A DNA stretch of 64,000 nt from Macrolepiota albuminosa. Taxonomy: Eukaryota > Basidiomycota > Agaricomycetes > Agaricales > Agaricaceae. The DNA lies in assembly GCA_027475525.1 (NCBI GenBank), contig JAMWFC010000052.1, forward strand, positions 682,001 to 746,000, read 5' to 3'. Below, in pieces: positions 12,415 through 22,559 of the stretch. The notes beneath the pieces were generated by a model. The model worked only from the letters and a program-made list of their open reading frames with translations, searched no databases and was not told the DNA's origin. The translations under genes were made by a program, and so were the position numbers. The first letter of the stretch is position 1; every line of letters begins with the position of its first letter.

Positions 12415-13774
12415 TTAGACCTCAGTCACTCAAAAATGACACGAAGATGCTCTTTGTGTTCTTCGATTGAATTGGAGTATATAAATATGTCGTCCAGATA
12501 TATATGGACGAACCTCCTGATAACATCCTGGAAGATGGAGGTCATCAACCTCTGAAACATTGCAGGAGCATTACAATCTCCTATCTGCATAATGTTGCTC
12601 ACATATGTTCCCGTGATCAATGAGAACACTGTCTTCAGGATATCAGACAAGCAAATTCTCACTTGCTCATAAGCGTCTGTCAGGTCAATTTTTGACCTGA
12701 ACTTTGCTCTTGCAACATCCTCTTGAATCACTTCCTGATCTGAAAGTGGCGTCACGTCCTTTACAGTGTTGTCATTGCATTGGCGAGCATCCAACGCCGT
12801 CCTCAATGTACCATCTTTCTTCAGAATGCACAATAGCGGAGCAGCTTGGGATGCCGGTTGGGCCTCCCACCAGTGGGCTCTCAGATACTGATTGGTCTTG
12901 TCTCGGAGCTGCTGCTGCAGCACCATTGGACATCGCGGCAAATAATACTTATATACCTTATTCTCATCAATAAGGTTGATTTCATGGTTGACCTCATGCC
13001 AAGGAGGTAACTCCTCCTTGGTTCCATTCAGAATATCCCCAAATTCCTGCTGCCACTGCAATCGTAGGTCTGGAATGTCCTCCTTCATAAAACCACTGGT
13101 TTTACCTTTGCCCTTCCGGTCCACATCTTTGCGTGGATGCCCGGACAGCTTTGCTTGTACAGCTGGGCGGCCATACTTCTCTCTGAGGGCAGTAATCCTC
13201 AGCTCACTGCCATCCGGCGTGTGCAGTCGCACAGGCACTTTCTTCTTGCTTCTTCGTGATGTCACAGACAGTCCATCGAAGAATACCTCACTCAGTAGCG
13301 ATATCTTATCATCACTAGCCTGACAATATGATTCCTCCTTCGATGTCCATCGTGGTCCATTCCACACATACATCAATGCCACTAGCTCATTCTACTCAGC
13401 AGGCATTCATGGATCAAATGCCCATTCAAATGTGGGATGAGGTACCGGTCGATCCCAGATTGACCGATTCATATGTGTGGAGGATGCCTCATCCTCCATC
13501 AGTCCTTGTTTGTTATTTGTTACTAAGTCCTTGACCTTCACTCGCGACGACGTCGGTTGGCACTCTGTGCTTGGCGTGTGCTGAGGCCACTTGTTCTCAG
13601 GCTTACTCTGCTTTTCACACTTCATCTTGGGGCTCTCCCCCCTTTTCAGAGTATGTTCATACTTTACAGCTTCGCTTTCCAGCATCAACACCGCTGGACT
13701 ATCTGTTGGCAAGCTCACACAAGCTTGCTCCTCATCCTCTCCATCTTCCACTGTAGGTGATTTCTTGCCTCCAT

Positions 13775-13781
13775 CTAGTCA
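13775..13781 (-). promoter_or_regulatory. Gag stop UGA-CUAG, element C (probable readthrough site)
   Basis: On the minus strand TGA is followed directly by CTAG, and the pol frame continues in phase from the next codon. UGA followed by CUAG is a known efficient leaky stop context in eukaryotes. In C the gag frame also has an earlier TGA at about 13857, probably a decayed CGA codon. Confidence 0.7.
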
Positions 13782-16700
13782 GTGTCGCCTGACTAGCACC
13801 TTCTTCTCCATGGCACGGTGTCGATGGAGATGTCCATCACCATTATCTATGGTCACTCACACTGCAGGAATGGTGGTGCCATCCACCACTATCTCATTCT
13901 TCTTGAAGTCAAGCAGAATCTTGTGCTTTCTCATATACGGCGTGCCTATAATCATGTCGTAACAATCAAAATTCACCACGTCAAGATACTTTTTCGTCCT
14001 TGATTTTGCACAGGCAATACTCACCTGCGTGCCAAACTGTACTGCAGCTCGGCTGCCCACAGTACTCAATTGAAGGAGTAGTGGCTCCTTCAACTCACTC
14101 ACAGAAATATCATGCACTTGGCAAAACTGAGGTGTCACCCCAGTAGTTGTACTACCTGAATCCCACAATGTCCATGCCTTGTGGCCATTCACCTCAATGT
14201 ACAATGCCAGGCACTCCTTGTCCTCGTGCTTCAACACCGGTCTCACCAGCTTCTCTGGAGCCTTGCGAAGGTGTACCTTATACACCTTCACATTGGCTGC
14301 TTCAACTGGTCGGTCTAATGCGCTGGCTGGGTAGTCTGTCAGAGCTCCCATGAATTCTGAGTCTGACTCCCAGGCGTAATAGTCATTGTCGTATACATCA
14401 ACCTCAATGTATTCGTCATCCGACAACTCTTCTATCACAGAGGCGTTTTCATCCTCTGGTGCATCAGGACTGAGGTTCTCCACCTCATCGTCTTCCACAT
14501 CAGGTTCATTTCCTGAGTCTATCTCTTCAGCATCTGGGATAGCAGTGTGGGCTGCCCGTACATATGCACGTGGCTTAACCATAGGCCGTCCACCACCCAC
14601 TGGACATGCATTTGCGAAATGCCCAGGCTGGCCACATTTGAAGCACTTACACTTATTTGCCATGAAAGGGTGAGCTGCTTCAAACTTTGGTGGCCCAGTC
14701 GGTGTCGGCACTTTAGCCTCACCAGCAGCCTGATGCGGCCAAGCACCCTCTTGGCACGGACCCCTCTGAATGTTCTGTGCCGGTGCATCCCTACGGTCCC
14801 CCGGCCGGTCGCTCCGGAAGCGTCATTCCTGCTGAGGTGCTGCTCTTATCACAAACCTCGGGTTCGTATTGCCCACCATCTCTTTTTGACGGGCCCAGAA
14901 GGTGCCTACCTTTCGAGGCTCGGTCTTGTTCATTGATCAAACCTTTGAGCTATGTAGCCCAAAGTGTCGTGCTATTTTGTGGGCTTGCTTGTAGCGCAAC
15001 GCATGCGCTACAAACTCCTCAACGGTATTCACTTTGTGCGATAGCCTGTCATTACAAATGAGACTCTCTTATTGTGTTGGGTATCCCATGCAGGAAGGTA
15101 TCAATCATTACCCAGTTGTCTGGGTAAATAGACATATTCTGTGCGTGGTCTATCAAGGTGTCATAGAAACCTTGAACACCCAATTGTTTGGTGTAGGAGG
15201 TTGCAATGAATGCCTCCTGAGCATCCTGCATGGTGGATGCACTTATGAACTGGTTATACAATTCAAGGATTACATCCTTGAATGTCTATTGCTGTTGTGC
15301 ACGATTGTAGTGCAAGACATGATGTCGAAACCAGGCCTTGGCCGGTCCGTCTAGGAACTCTGGGAGAACGAATACATGTTCTCGATCCAGACGATCCCCC
15401 CCATACTGGCATGCTGCCAGATGGTTGCACACATCCATTATCTAGTTTTCCAAGTCACTAAACTTGGACTTCCCTCTGTACGGGTGGATGTGTTTTGACT
15501 CCGCCTTACGCGGTTTGATACCTTTGGGAAGGTGCAATGCTACACCTACTGCATCGTCAATTATACTACTGAGGTGCTGGTGCATATTCTCAGTATACAT
15601 CTTTGTCGCCTCAGTTATTCCAGGTGTTTTATTCCTACCTTCTGCTGGAGGTACCACAGAGAATGCACGTACAGGTCGGTGACCTGTATAGTGCACTTTC
15701 CCTGTGTCATTCCAATGCAGTGGGCTCTCCTGTCCCCCTAGCTCTTCTGTCACCTGTCTTCCAGAAACTCGGCTTGGATCCGCCGTAGGCAGGTCTCTCC
15801 CCTAGTGTCAGGCTGACATGTCCATTGGACATATTGCCTTCTCATCTCGTCAATGGGTGTTATCCCATCAAATAAAATCCCCTGGTCATCTATCCAGGAG
15901 TGTCTCTGGCATTTCAGGTCTTGGTTCCACATGTGCTGATAAGCTACCCTCTCCACAAACTTATCAGCCAACGGCACTTGATTTGTCAGTGGAATATTCT
16001 CCACTGATTCCTGTTTTGTATGAGGGTGCCTTGACTCCCCCGTTTTGGGTAGGTTGCTATCTACCACAGGTATGGTAGACACTGATTCAGCCGTCGACAG
16101 AGGTCTCCTTTGTTGACCTCTGAATACATTTTGTCTCTGTGCTGCAGCGACTCTTGCAGCAAACTGCTTGTCAGACTCTCCTGCTTGCTAGGGTGCATAT
16201 ATATTGCTCATTGCCTCTTCCAGATGGGGAGACAACTCTGGCTTTGCCACTGGGAGTATACTCGGAATCAAGTTTGCCCCCTCTGGGGTCGAGGCAGCTG
16301 ATCCTTGATTAGCCTTGCGGTACATATATGCTTGGGCTTCCAGCTCAAGAATCTGAATATACAACGTAATGTATTCAACGGTATTTAATTGAGGTACATT
16401 ATCACCTCTAGCCTGTATCAACCATATGTGTTTCAGTACATACAGTCCTAGTCGAGCACACGTGGTATCCTTCATAATGCTAGGGTATCTTTTCCATAGC
16501 ATAGCACACTGAACCTGAAGGGTGGACTCACTCTGTCTACTCTCCTTGTCATCAGAAGTTTCATCTTCTCAATGTACTGCCGGCGTTCTTTGCTCGGGGA
16601 TTGTCGTTTCCTGCGGCACTCCAACTCCCTGCTGATGTTGCGTCAGTGGGGTGGATTCAGTTGGCACTCTCCAACTGCCCGCCTCTGGCCTTGGCATCTT

Positions 16701-17000
16701 TCCCAGGAAGTACAACGAAGGTCTGCAACCTTCAGTAGGTCTCTGAGCACTACTCCTGCTCTGGAACTGTCGCCCTGACCTCCCAATCTGCATGGAAAAT
16801 TTATGATCCCTGCTGGATCGCTGTTCCAGGTCTTCCACAACTGCCTCTGGTCTTGCTGCACCGCTTGGCACAGCTGTTGGCTGTACTTCACTCCATTGTG
16901 TCCCTCCTGGCATTCCCTGAGGCCGCCGGGAAGGCTCGGCCTTAGTATATTCTGACCCGGGACGACCCAGGTCAGTCACCGCAAATTGAGGATACGCCAA
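13779..17000 (-). pseudogene. Element C Gag-protease, broken
   Basis: Several fragments on the minus strand add up to a gag. The best piece, 13857-14711, contains the CCHC zinc knuckle CFKCGQPGHFANAC and the retropepsin active site LWDSGSTTTG followed by YDMIIGTPYMRK. Upstream pieces (15052-15261, 15442-15753, 15750-16082, 16188-16502, 16569-17000) correspond to capsid and N-terminal regions and are separated by stops and shifts. No intact start codon was identified. The protein would form the particle and carry its own protease. Confidence 0.8.
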
Positions 17001-17207
17001 TGACTAGTCGATGGTCTCACCATTGCATGTTGGTTCAGCAGATTGATTGGTCTCCATCCAATCAGGCGTTGCTAGGTCTCTATTGATCCAGAAGCGTGCG
17101 TCAAAGAAGTTGATGCACTGTTCGATACAATCACAGTCTAGGCTATCAGTCTAGACACGTAGTCTTTGTCCGTAGTATCAGAATTGAACCCAAAAGGTTC
17201 AAAAAAG

Positions 17208-17476
17208 TGAAACAATGTCAAGTTTTGCTTAGCCTTACAGTCACACCAACAGAACCAGATCGATAGTCGATTCTAGTACTACAAAGTATGACAGTAAAAT
17301 TGGCTTTAGCCTTACAGTCACACCAACAGAACCAGATCGATAGTCGATTCTAGTACTACAAAGTATGACAGTAAAATTGGCTGCCTTATATAAGGCAGCC
17401 AGCTGGTATGTAAAGTAATAATAAATAATTAATATAATTGTCTATTAATTATTTAACTATACTACAATATGTTACA
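17208..17476 (-). repeat. Element C 5' LTR
   Basis: Matches the left LTR with two substitutions once a 77-bp duplication is ignored. It begins TGAAACAATG and is followed by the target duplication CAGCT at 17477-17481. No TGG-starting primer-binding site is visible next to it on the internal side. Confidence 0.9.
17229..17382. repeat. 77-bp perfect tandem duplication (6 of 12)
   Basis: Bases 17229-17305 recur at 17306-17382 inside the 5' LTR of element C, at a different offset from the one in the 3' LTR. Confidence 0.97.
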
Positions 17477-17481
17477 CAGCT

Positions 17482-19226
17482 GTAATCCAACGACGTCAAT
17501 GCTATCAAACATGGAAAGAATCAATAAAAACAAACTGTACTGTAGTACTGGAGACACATAGAGCCCTTCATCTATATGCTGGCTTTACCTACATTTGGAA
17601 TTGGCTGCATATGACCTGCCAGTGGGACTATATAAATTTCTTAGAACATATAATTGTGTAGGTGGAGGAGACATACCTAGCACTTTGAATGCCAACAATG
17701 CATGCTTGAGACTCCATGGCTGACAAACGAAACTGCTCATGGTTACACGGAGATTGCCGCAGAGCTGTCATGTCACGTTATCTAAAATCTTCCACTCCAT
17801 TCTAGAATAATCTGCTGGTTCCAGAAACATGTTCCATCAGAAAGTGCCAATCACGGGTGGTCGTAGCTCCAGCAGCGGATGACAAATGAATGTGTATGTT
17901 TATCATTGTTGTATGATTTGTATTTGATTGTTCAAATCCGTTCTTGTTCTTCAATTGTCACCATGGACAGTACAATGTTGTTATCTCACCACCCTCGCCT
18001 CGACAACTTTAAGTTTTATAATCACTCATGGTATTCAGACGTTATTCCTAACACTCATGACCTGTCTTCTCACTTTGACAGCACACCTGTGGTTATAATC
18101 ACTCATGGTATTCAGACGTTATTCCTAACACTCATGACCTGTCTTCTCACTTTGACAGCACACCTGTGGTGGCAAGTTACTTATATTCTTTATGCATGCT
18201 CTGCTGACCTATTTAAGGCGCTTGCATATGTATTGTCTGAGGCAGAAAAAAATATTTCTCTTGCTAGCCGTTCAGACATATTCTCCATATTTTGAGATAC
18301 TATAAATGATGTCCCTGTTTATTGTGTACCGAAAGATAAGGCACTCGAAGTCTTTTTCAAAGTTATTATATCATATCGTGTACTCAACATATACACACTT
18401 GTATGTGAGGATGAGATGCGCCCTCCACAAACCTCGGGGCCAATGATGGAGAATAGCCATTCAGTAGGTTCATCTCTATTATCTATTTCATTGTTTGAGT
18501 TTGTGTTTTAGCTGGTAAACCCTTTAAACTCACTTCCAAACCTTATCGGAAAATTCCATAAAAACCTTGTACAACATCTGAAAAAGATAAATGCTGAATC
18601 TAGAGGAGAATGACTGAGAGACCGTCCCACCCCCAAGTTTATGGGTCCTTGCATGAAGCTGTACTCCAAACTCACTTCTCAGATCAGCAATAAGGGTGTT
18701 CAAAACACCATAATCAATCTTACTAGTGCAGCATTACATCTAAGTTGCCTATTAAAGGTAATTTTAATTGATATCAGTTCAAATGTCCATTAAAGTTGCC
18801 TCAGAGTAACCTTTATCTACCGTCCGATATCACAGCAATCAAAGATATCATCGTTGACAAGTATTTCCCTTCTCGACTTTATTATAATGGCTGCTCATTG
18901 TCTTTGTTGTGTATAGCAAAAGCAGATCTAGCGATCAAGACCAATTGAAATACCTCCATACTACGCATGGCGGTGCCATTGACGGTGCCGGTTCATATGG
19001 TTGCTCGACTATTATGCACAACTCCCTTTATCTGGCATTACTCGTATCCCCCCTAATGTTACTTCTTCCTCGCAAATATGGTACACTAACCAGTAAAGAC
19101 TCTCTGCTACAGGTAAATTGATATATATACTTTATTTTGTTTGAGCAGCTCTGATTGCTTTTAAAGCTTTGGAGGCATGTTGGTGGGCTGGAACGTCCAC
19201 GTATTGTCGTTGAGGTGGATTGAGCA
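17482..19226. other. Host-like DNA with decayed coding traces
   Basis: Open frames at 17879-18295 and 18909-19121 are short, and the first spans a 77-bp duplication. A plausible intron (GTAAAT to TGAGCAG, about 19112-19148) hints that the spliced frame ending at 20532 may begin in this stretch, but I could not join a continuous frame. Confidence 0.35.
18016..18169. repeat. 77-bp perfect tandem duplication (7 of 12)
   Basis: Bases 18016-18092 recur at 18093-18169. This is the only member that lies outside a recognised transposon. Confidence 0.97.
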
Positions 19227-20532
19227 TTGTGGAGAGTGTTGTTCTCAGCAGCTCAGGGTGGTGACCTGCTAACCGAGCTGTCATCTGCCTTGAATATCTT
19301 AACTGATCAAATCAACGAAGCGGCTCCTGCTTGGATTGAAATCATATCTGTCCCTTCACCTTCTAAAAAGTGCCCGCTTGATGCTTTGCGTGTTCCTTTG
19401 ATTGCTGCATTGACCACTTCAATGAGTGACAAAGCCAAACTAGATGATGATGCAAGCCCATTGTTTGGACCCGCTCCGTTCCCTGTTGGATTGGTTGACT
19501 TACCAGGACCCCTTATTTGCTCAGCAAGCCCGTCAGGTCACATAGATATTCCTTATCCAACCGTTGGTGACAAGCCTCATAGTAATAAGCAGTCTTCACC
19601 TACATGACCTGAAAATTTGGACAACTTGACCATTTCTCCAAATAGCATTATTGATTTAGGAGACCTTATGGACGTGTCACCTGATATCTCCAATAACAAT
19701 GCTGAGGATCCCCATCTTGACCCGTCCCCTTGTACAGACACACTCGACCGTGCATTGGAAGACCCCATGGGATCCGAAAACTATAACCAGTTAACCAATA
19801 TCCCTTCCTCTCCAAATACCATCCATGCCTTGGATGACACTATGGACGTGTCGCCCGTTATTTCAAATTGTAAAGTTGAGGATTCCCCCGAACCGGACCC
19901 CATGGACGTGGCACCCGACGTTTTGAATTGTGACATTGAAAATTCCCCTGCAGATGCCTGTGAGGTTGATCATACTAATTTCAATACGGCACCTGCTACT
20001 GGGGCATTTATTCCCAGTACAGAAGTACCGGATGGAGAACAGGTGACATCCGTAGTTACCGGTATTGGTTCACTAACTTTAGACAACGCCTCTGAGACAG
20101 CAGTTAACAACGATTTGCCTACTTCTGACCCGGCGGTAACTGTCAGCTCCGCTAAGACTTCGAAGGGAAAGCGGAGAAAGTCAGTGCATATTGCGGCCAA
20201 AAACAAGCAATGTAATATGACACCCTTGACGTCTAGGAAGAGGAAACAAAACTACACAAGTAAGGCTCACATAGACTCTGATAGCGCTAGTGAGCCTCCC
20301 ACGATGGACTCAGATAACGATAGCAATTCCTCCAACAACTCTGCTGAGAGAACGGTGGTTGCTTCACCTCTTGAAGATGTTGAGACGGATCAGGGTTACA
20401 TTGACCTGACCCTTGAGTCTACGGTGAGTTACTGTCTATGCGTTGATCAACTGGCTGTAATTCTGGGTTTAGGATGATGAGGATAGCCATACTGTCAAAG
20501 CTCCAAATCGTCTTGATCTCTCAGAATCATAG
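19227..20532 (+). CDS. Acidic Ser/Asp-rich hypothetical protein, 3' part, spliced
   Basis: One frame runs from about 19227 to a splice donor at 20424 (ACG/GTGAGT). A 49-base intron ends TTTAG at 20472, and the next exon continues in phase to a TAG at 20530-20532, which supports a real gene. The protein is low-complexity, rich in Ser, Asp, Pro and Asn, with a repeated MDVSP/MDVAP module spaced by SN or LN and Asp/Glu runs, and a basic KGKRRKS stretch that could act in nuclear import. One in-frame TGA at 19605-19607 interrupts it, either a nonsense mutation or a missed intron. The true 5' end is not resolved. Element B begins 32 bases after the stop. No family recognised. Confidence 0.5.
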
Positions 20533-20563
20533 ATTCTCCATGAAGGGGACACCGTACATATAC

Positions 20564-20735
20564 TGTAACCGGAGTTACGGGTTAGAACTATCTTGTGTGT
20601 TCCACACAGTGCTAAATCAGACCGCAGTATCGGATTTGACTAGAACTAGAGTGAATACAAGATGTTGTCTTATGTAATACTCTACTAAATGATTATAGCG
20701 TCGTTGACGCTAAGAACACGGATGACTCCGTTACA
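20564..20735 (-). repeat. Element B 3' LTR
   Basis: 172 bp, beginning TGTAACCGGAGTTAC and ending CCGTTACA. The plus-strand run CCCCCC at 20738-20743 next to its inner edge is the polypurine tract that would prime plus-strand DNA. Confidence 0.93.
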
Positions 20736-21100
20736 TACCCCCCAATGAGACCGAATACTCGGTCTTTAGGAAGGGAGGTGGAGCGAGATAAAGAATGCAC
20801 AATAGTGCACAAAACAGATGGATAACACGCGTATTGCGTGGCTGCCAGACGTTAGCAGTTGTTTGCAGTGTAGATGCGGCCTCCAGACACAATGGAAGTC
20901 AGTCCTTATCAGACAGGGTGCACGTTGCGCCAGTAGGAGATGCAAGATGAATATGTTTATACTAAAATAAGAAAACAAAATTAAGAGTGACCCCGCCTCT
21001 GGGTCGGCTGTATCTACACGCAACTCTAGAGTGCGTATCAGCTGAATTGGTTCGAGTGAATGACTTGGAGGTACCTATACAACAAAATATTAACATGGGT
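20736..21100 (-). other. Element B 3' untranslated region
   Basis: Lies between the ORF3 stop and the polypurine tract. It holds one copy of the short GCAC/GTGC hairpin unit that is triplicated in element A. Confidence 0.7.
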
Positions 21101-21966
21101 CTAGGACCTGGATGACAATGCTCCTGCAACTGCGCCCGTCTCAGTCACTATTGACTCCTCCTTCAGTGCGATGTTAATCGCGGGAGGGGGAGGCACCGAT
21201 TTTGTCCTTGGTGGGGTTATAGGCCCCTCGACTGCAGGCGTGTCTACTACCATAGGCTCTGTTAGTGCGACGTTAATCGCTAAAGCTGTGGTGGAGAGCG
21301 TACCCTGCTCTGCCGTGCGTGACAGGAGATTGACCCGGCCTGGGTCCATGTCAGAGGTGGGCAGGTCATGCGCTGCCGTGCGTTTTAGGAGGCAGACCTG
21401 GTTTGGGTCCATGCCAATGAGATAGTAGAGGCCATTGGCCTTGGGGTTTACAGGAAGACGACTTTCCTCGTTGTGCTTGAACATAAGACGATAATGATCG
21501 TCTTCGGTCATCTCCCGCCATCCATCCCATTGTGGAATTGCGGGAGGGGTGCCGTATCTATTCAAGCGCTCCATGCGCTTGTCGTTGATGTTGCGAAAGA
21601 TGTCCATAGACATCGTAGGGGTGTGGAATTGCTGCTCCAGGAAGACCACTCCATATGTATAGGCGTGGTCCACCCAGTCAGCAGGTATCCGGTTGTGCAG
21701 TAAGACGTGTAACGCGTCATCGTCGGAAAAGTTCCGTGCAAAGTCGTCTGGTATGTGCACGGGATGAAGTTCCAGCTGGTGCCCTCTCTGGAGCTCAAAC
21801 AGCTGGTCTGGGAACATGGCATCATAAGAGGCGATAGCCTCACGATAAAGACCCGGGCAGGCCATGACGAGGGTCATGCGCCGCACAATCACGGGCTTGG
21901 CTGCACTGTTAGCACAAAGGGCTCGGCACAAGGCAAACCCAAAGAGGGTTCGCCAGTGCATATGGT
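21101..21966 (-). pseudogene. Element B ORF3, C-terminal part (split by element A)
   Basis: The frame begins at the insertion point of element A and continues with MHWRTLFGFALCRALC, co-linear with residues after GIAVDHAY in ORF3 of A. It keeps the WVDHAYTYGVVFLEQQF core and the proline-rich end with repeated AINVAL. The N-terminal part of the same ORF is at 33501-35652. Function unknown. Confidence 0.88.
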
Positions 21967-21971
21967 AGGCA
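21967..21971. repeat. Target-site duplication of element A (AGGCA, left)
   Basis: AGGCA here and at 33496-33500 directly flanks the two LTRs of element A, inside ORF3 of element B. Confidence 0.95.
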
Positions 21972-22147
21972 TGTAACCTGCGGTTACTAGTTAGAACTAT
22001 CTGTGTATTTCACACAGTGCTAAATCAGACCGCAATATCGGATTTGACTAGTACTTAGTGCGAAAACAAGATGTTATCTTACGTAATACTCTACTAAAGG
22101 ATTATAGCGTCGTTGACGCTGATGGTAAGACGGATGACTCCGTTACA
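21972..22147 (-). repeat. Element A 3' LTR
   Basis: Begins TGTAACCTGCGGTTAC, itself a hairpin, and ends CCGTTACA. The adjacent plus-strand CCCCCC (22150-22155) is the polypurine tract. Confidence 0.95.
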
Positions 22148-22203
22148 TACCCCCCAATGAGACCGAATACTCGGTCTTGATCACGGGAGGTAGAACGAAA
22201 TGA

Positions 22204-22290
22204 ACGATGCACGGTAGTGCAACAACGACGAAAGATGCACGATAGTGCAATAACGATGAAAGATGCACGGTAGTGCAATAACGGATGGAT
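22204..22290. repeat. Three tandem 28-29 bp hairpin units in the element A 3' UTR
   Basis: Three units containing TGCAC, four bases, then GTGCA follow one another between the ORF3 stop and the 3' LTR. Each can fold as a 5-bp stem. Element B has only one such unit. Confidence 0.8.
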
Positions 22291-22559
22291 GCACGCGTGT
22301 TGCGTGGCTGAGAGGCGTTAGTACTCATGCGCAATGAAGATATGTCGGCCGGACACAAGAGACAGCAGTCCTTATCAGACACAGGCGCAGGGGACGCCAG
22401 CAGTAGGTAGTCAATGGTGTATATAATAAAAGTATAAAAAACAAGAAAAATGACCCCTCCTCTGGGTCCGCTGTATCTACACGCGACTCTAAAGTGCGTA
22501 TCAGCTGGAATGGCTCGAGTCAAATACTCAGAGGTACATACAAAATTGTATACAAGGGT

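Larger units (their letters stand above)
9719..13778 (-). pseudogene. Element C Pol (RT, RNase H, integrase, chromodomain-like), broken
   Basis: Reading down the minus strand from the codon after the gag stop: reverse transcriptase with DLTDAYEQV and the catalytic YLDD; RNase H with WLICDASKTGVGAMYG and ITDHKALEFFKT; integrase with the zinc-binding CEVCQRSK and the core GMDFVGPFPESKG and IVSDRDAKFTSHWW; and a C-terminal EFEVRWSADDTTWES segment typical of the chromodomain tail of chromoviruses. Two of the frame breaks coincide with 77-bp duplications (10911-11064 and 12261-12414); others appear to be genuine decay. It would have copied and integrated the element. Confidence 0.88.
6174..17476 (-). 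mobile_element. Ty3/gypsy retrotransposon, element C (old copy)
   Basis: Terminal direct repeats at 6174-6442 and 17208-17476 begin TG and end CA. The element is flanked by the 5-bp target duplication CAGCT (6169-6173 and 17477-17481). All three ORFs lie on the minus strand in the order gag, pol, ORF3 and all are broken. After removing one 77-bp duplication from each LTR they are 192 bp long with two differences seen. The polypurine tract (CCCCCC on the plus strand at 6445-6450) lies just inside the left LTR, which is the 3' LTR. The internal sequence is strongly diverged from A and B but has the same gene order and the same gag-pol junction. Confidence 0.93.

Noticed and set aside
6205..17382. 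77-bp duplications in the C LTRs as genuine LTR subrepeats
   Set aside because: They start at different offsets in the two LTRs and share the exact period with ten duplications in unrelated sequence.
22204..22290. CRISPR-like array
   Set aside because: Only three short hairpin units without distinct spacers, in a fungal retrotransposon 3' UTR.
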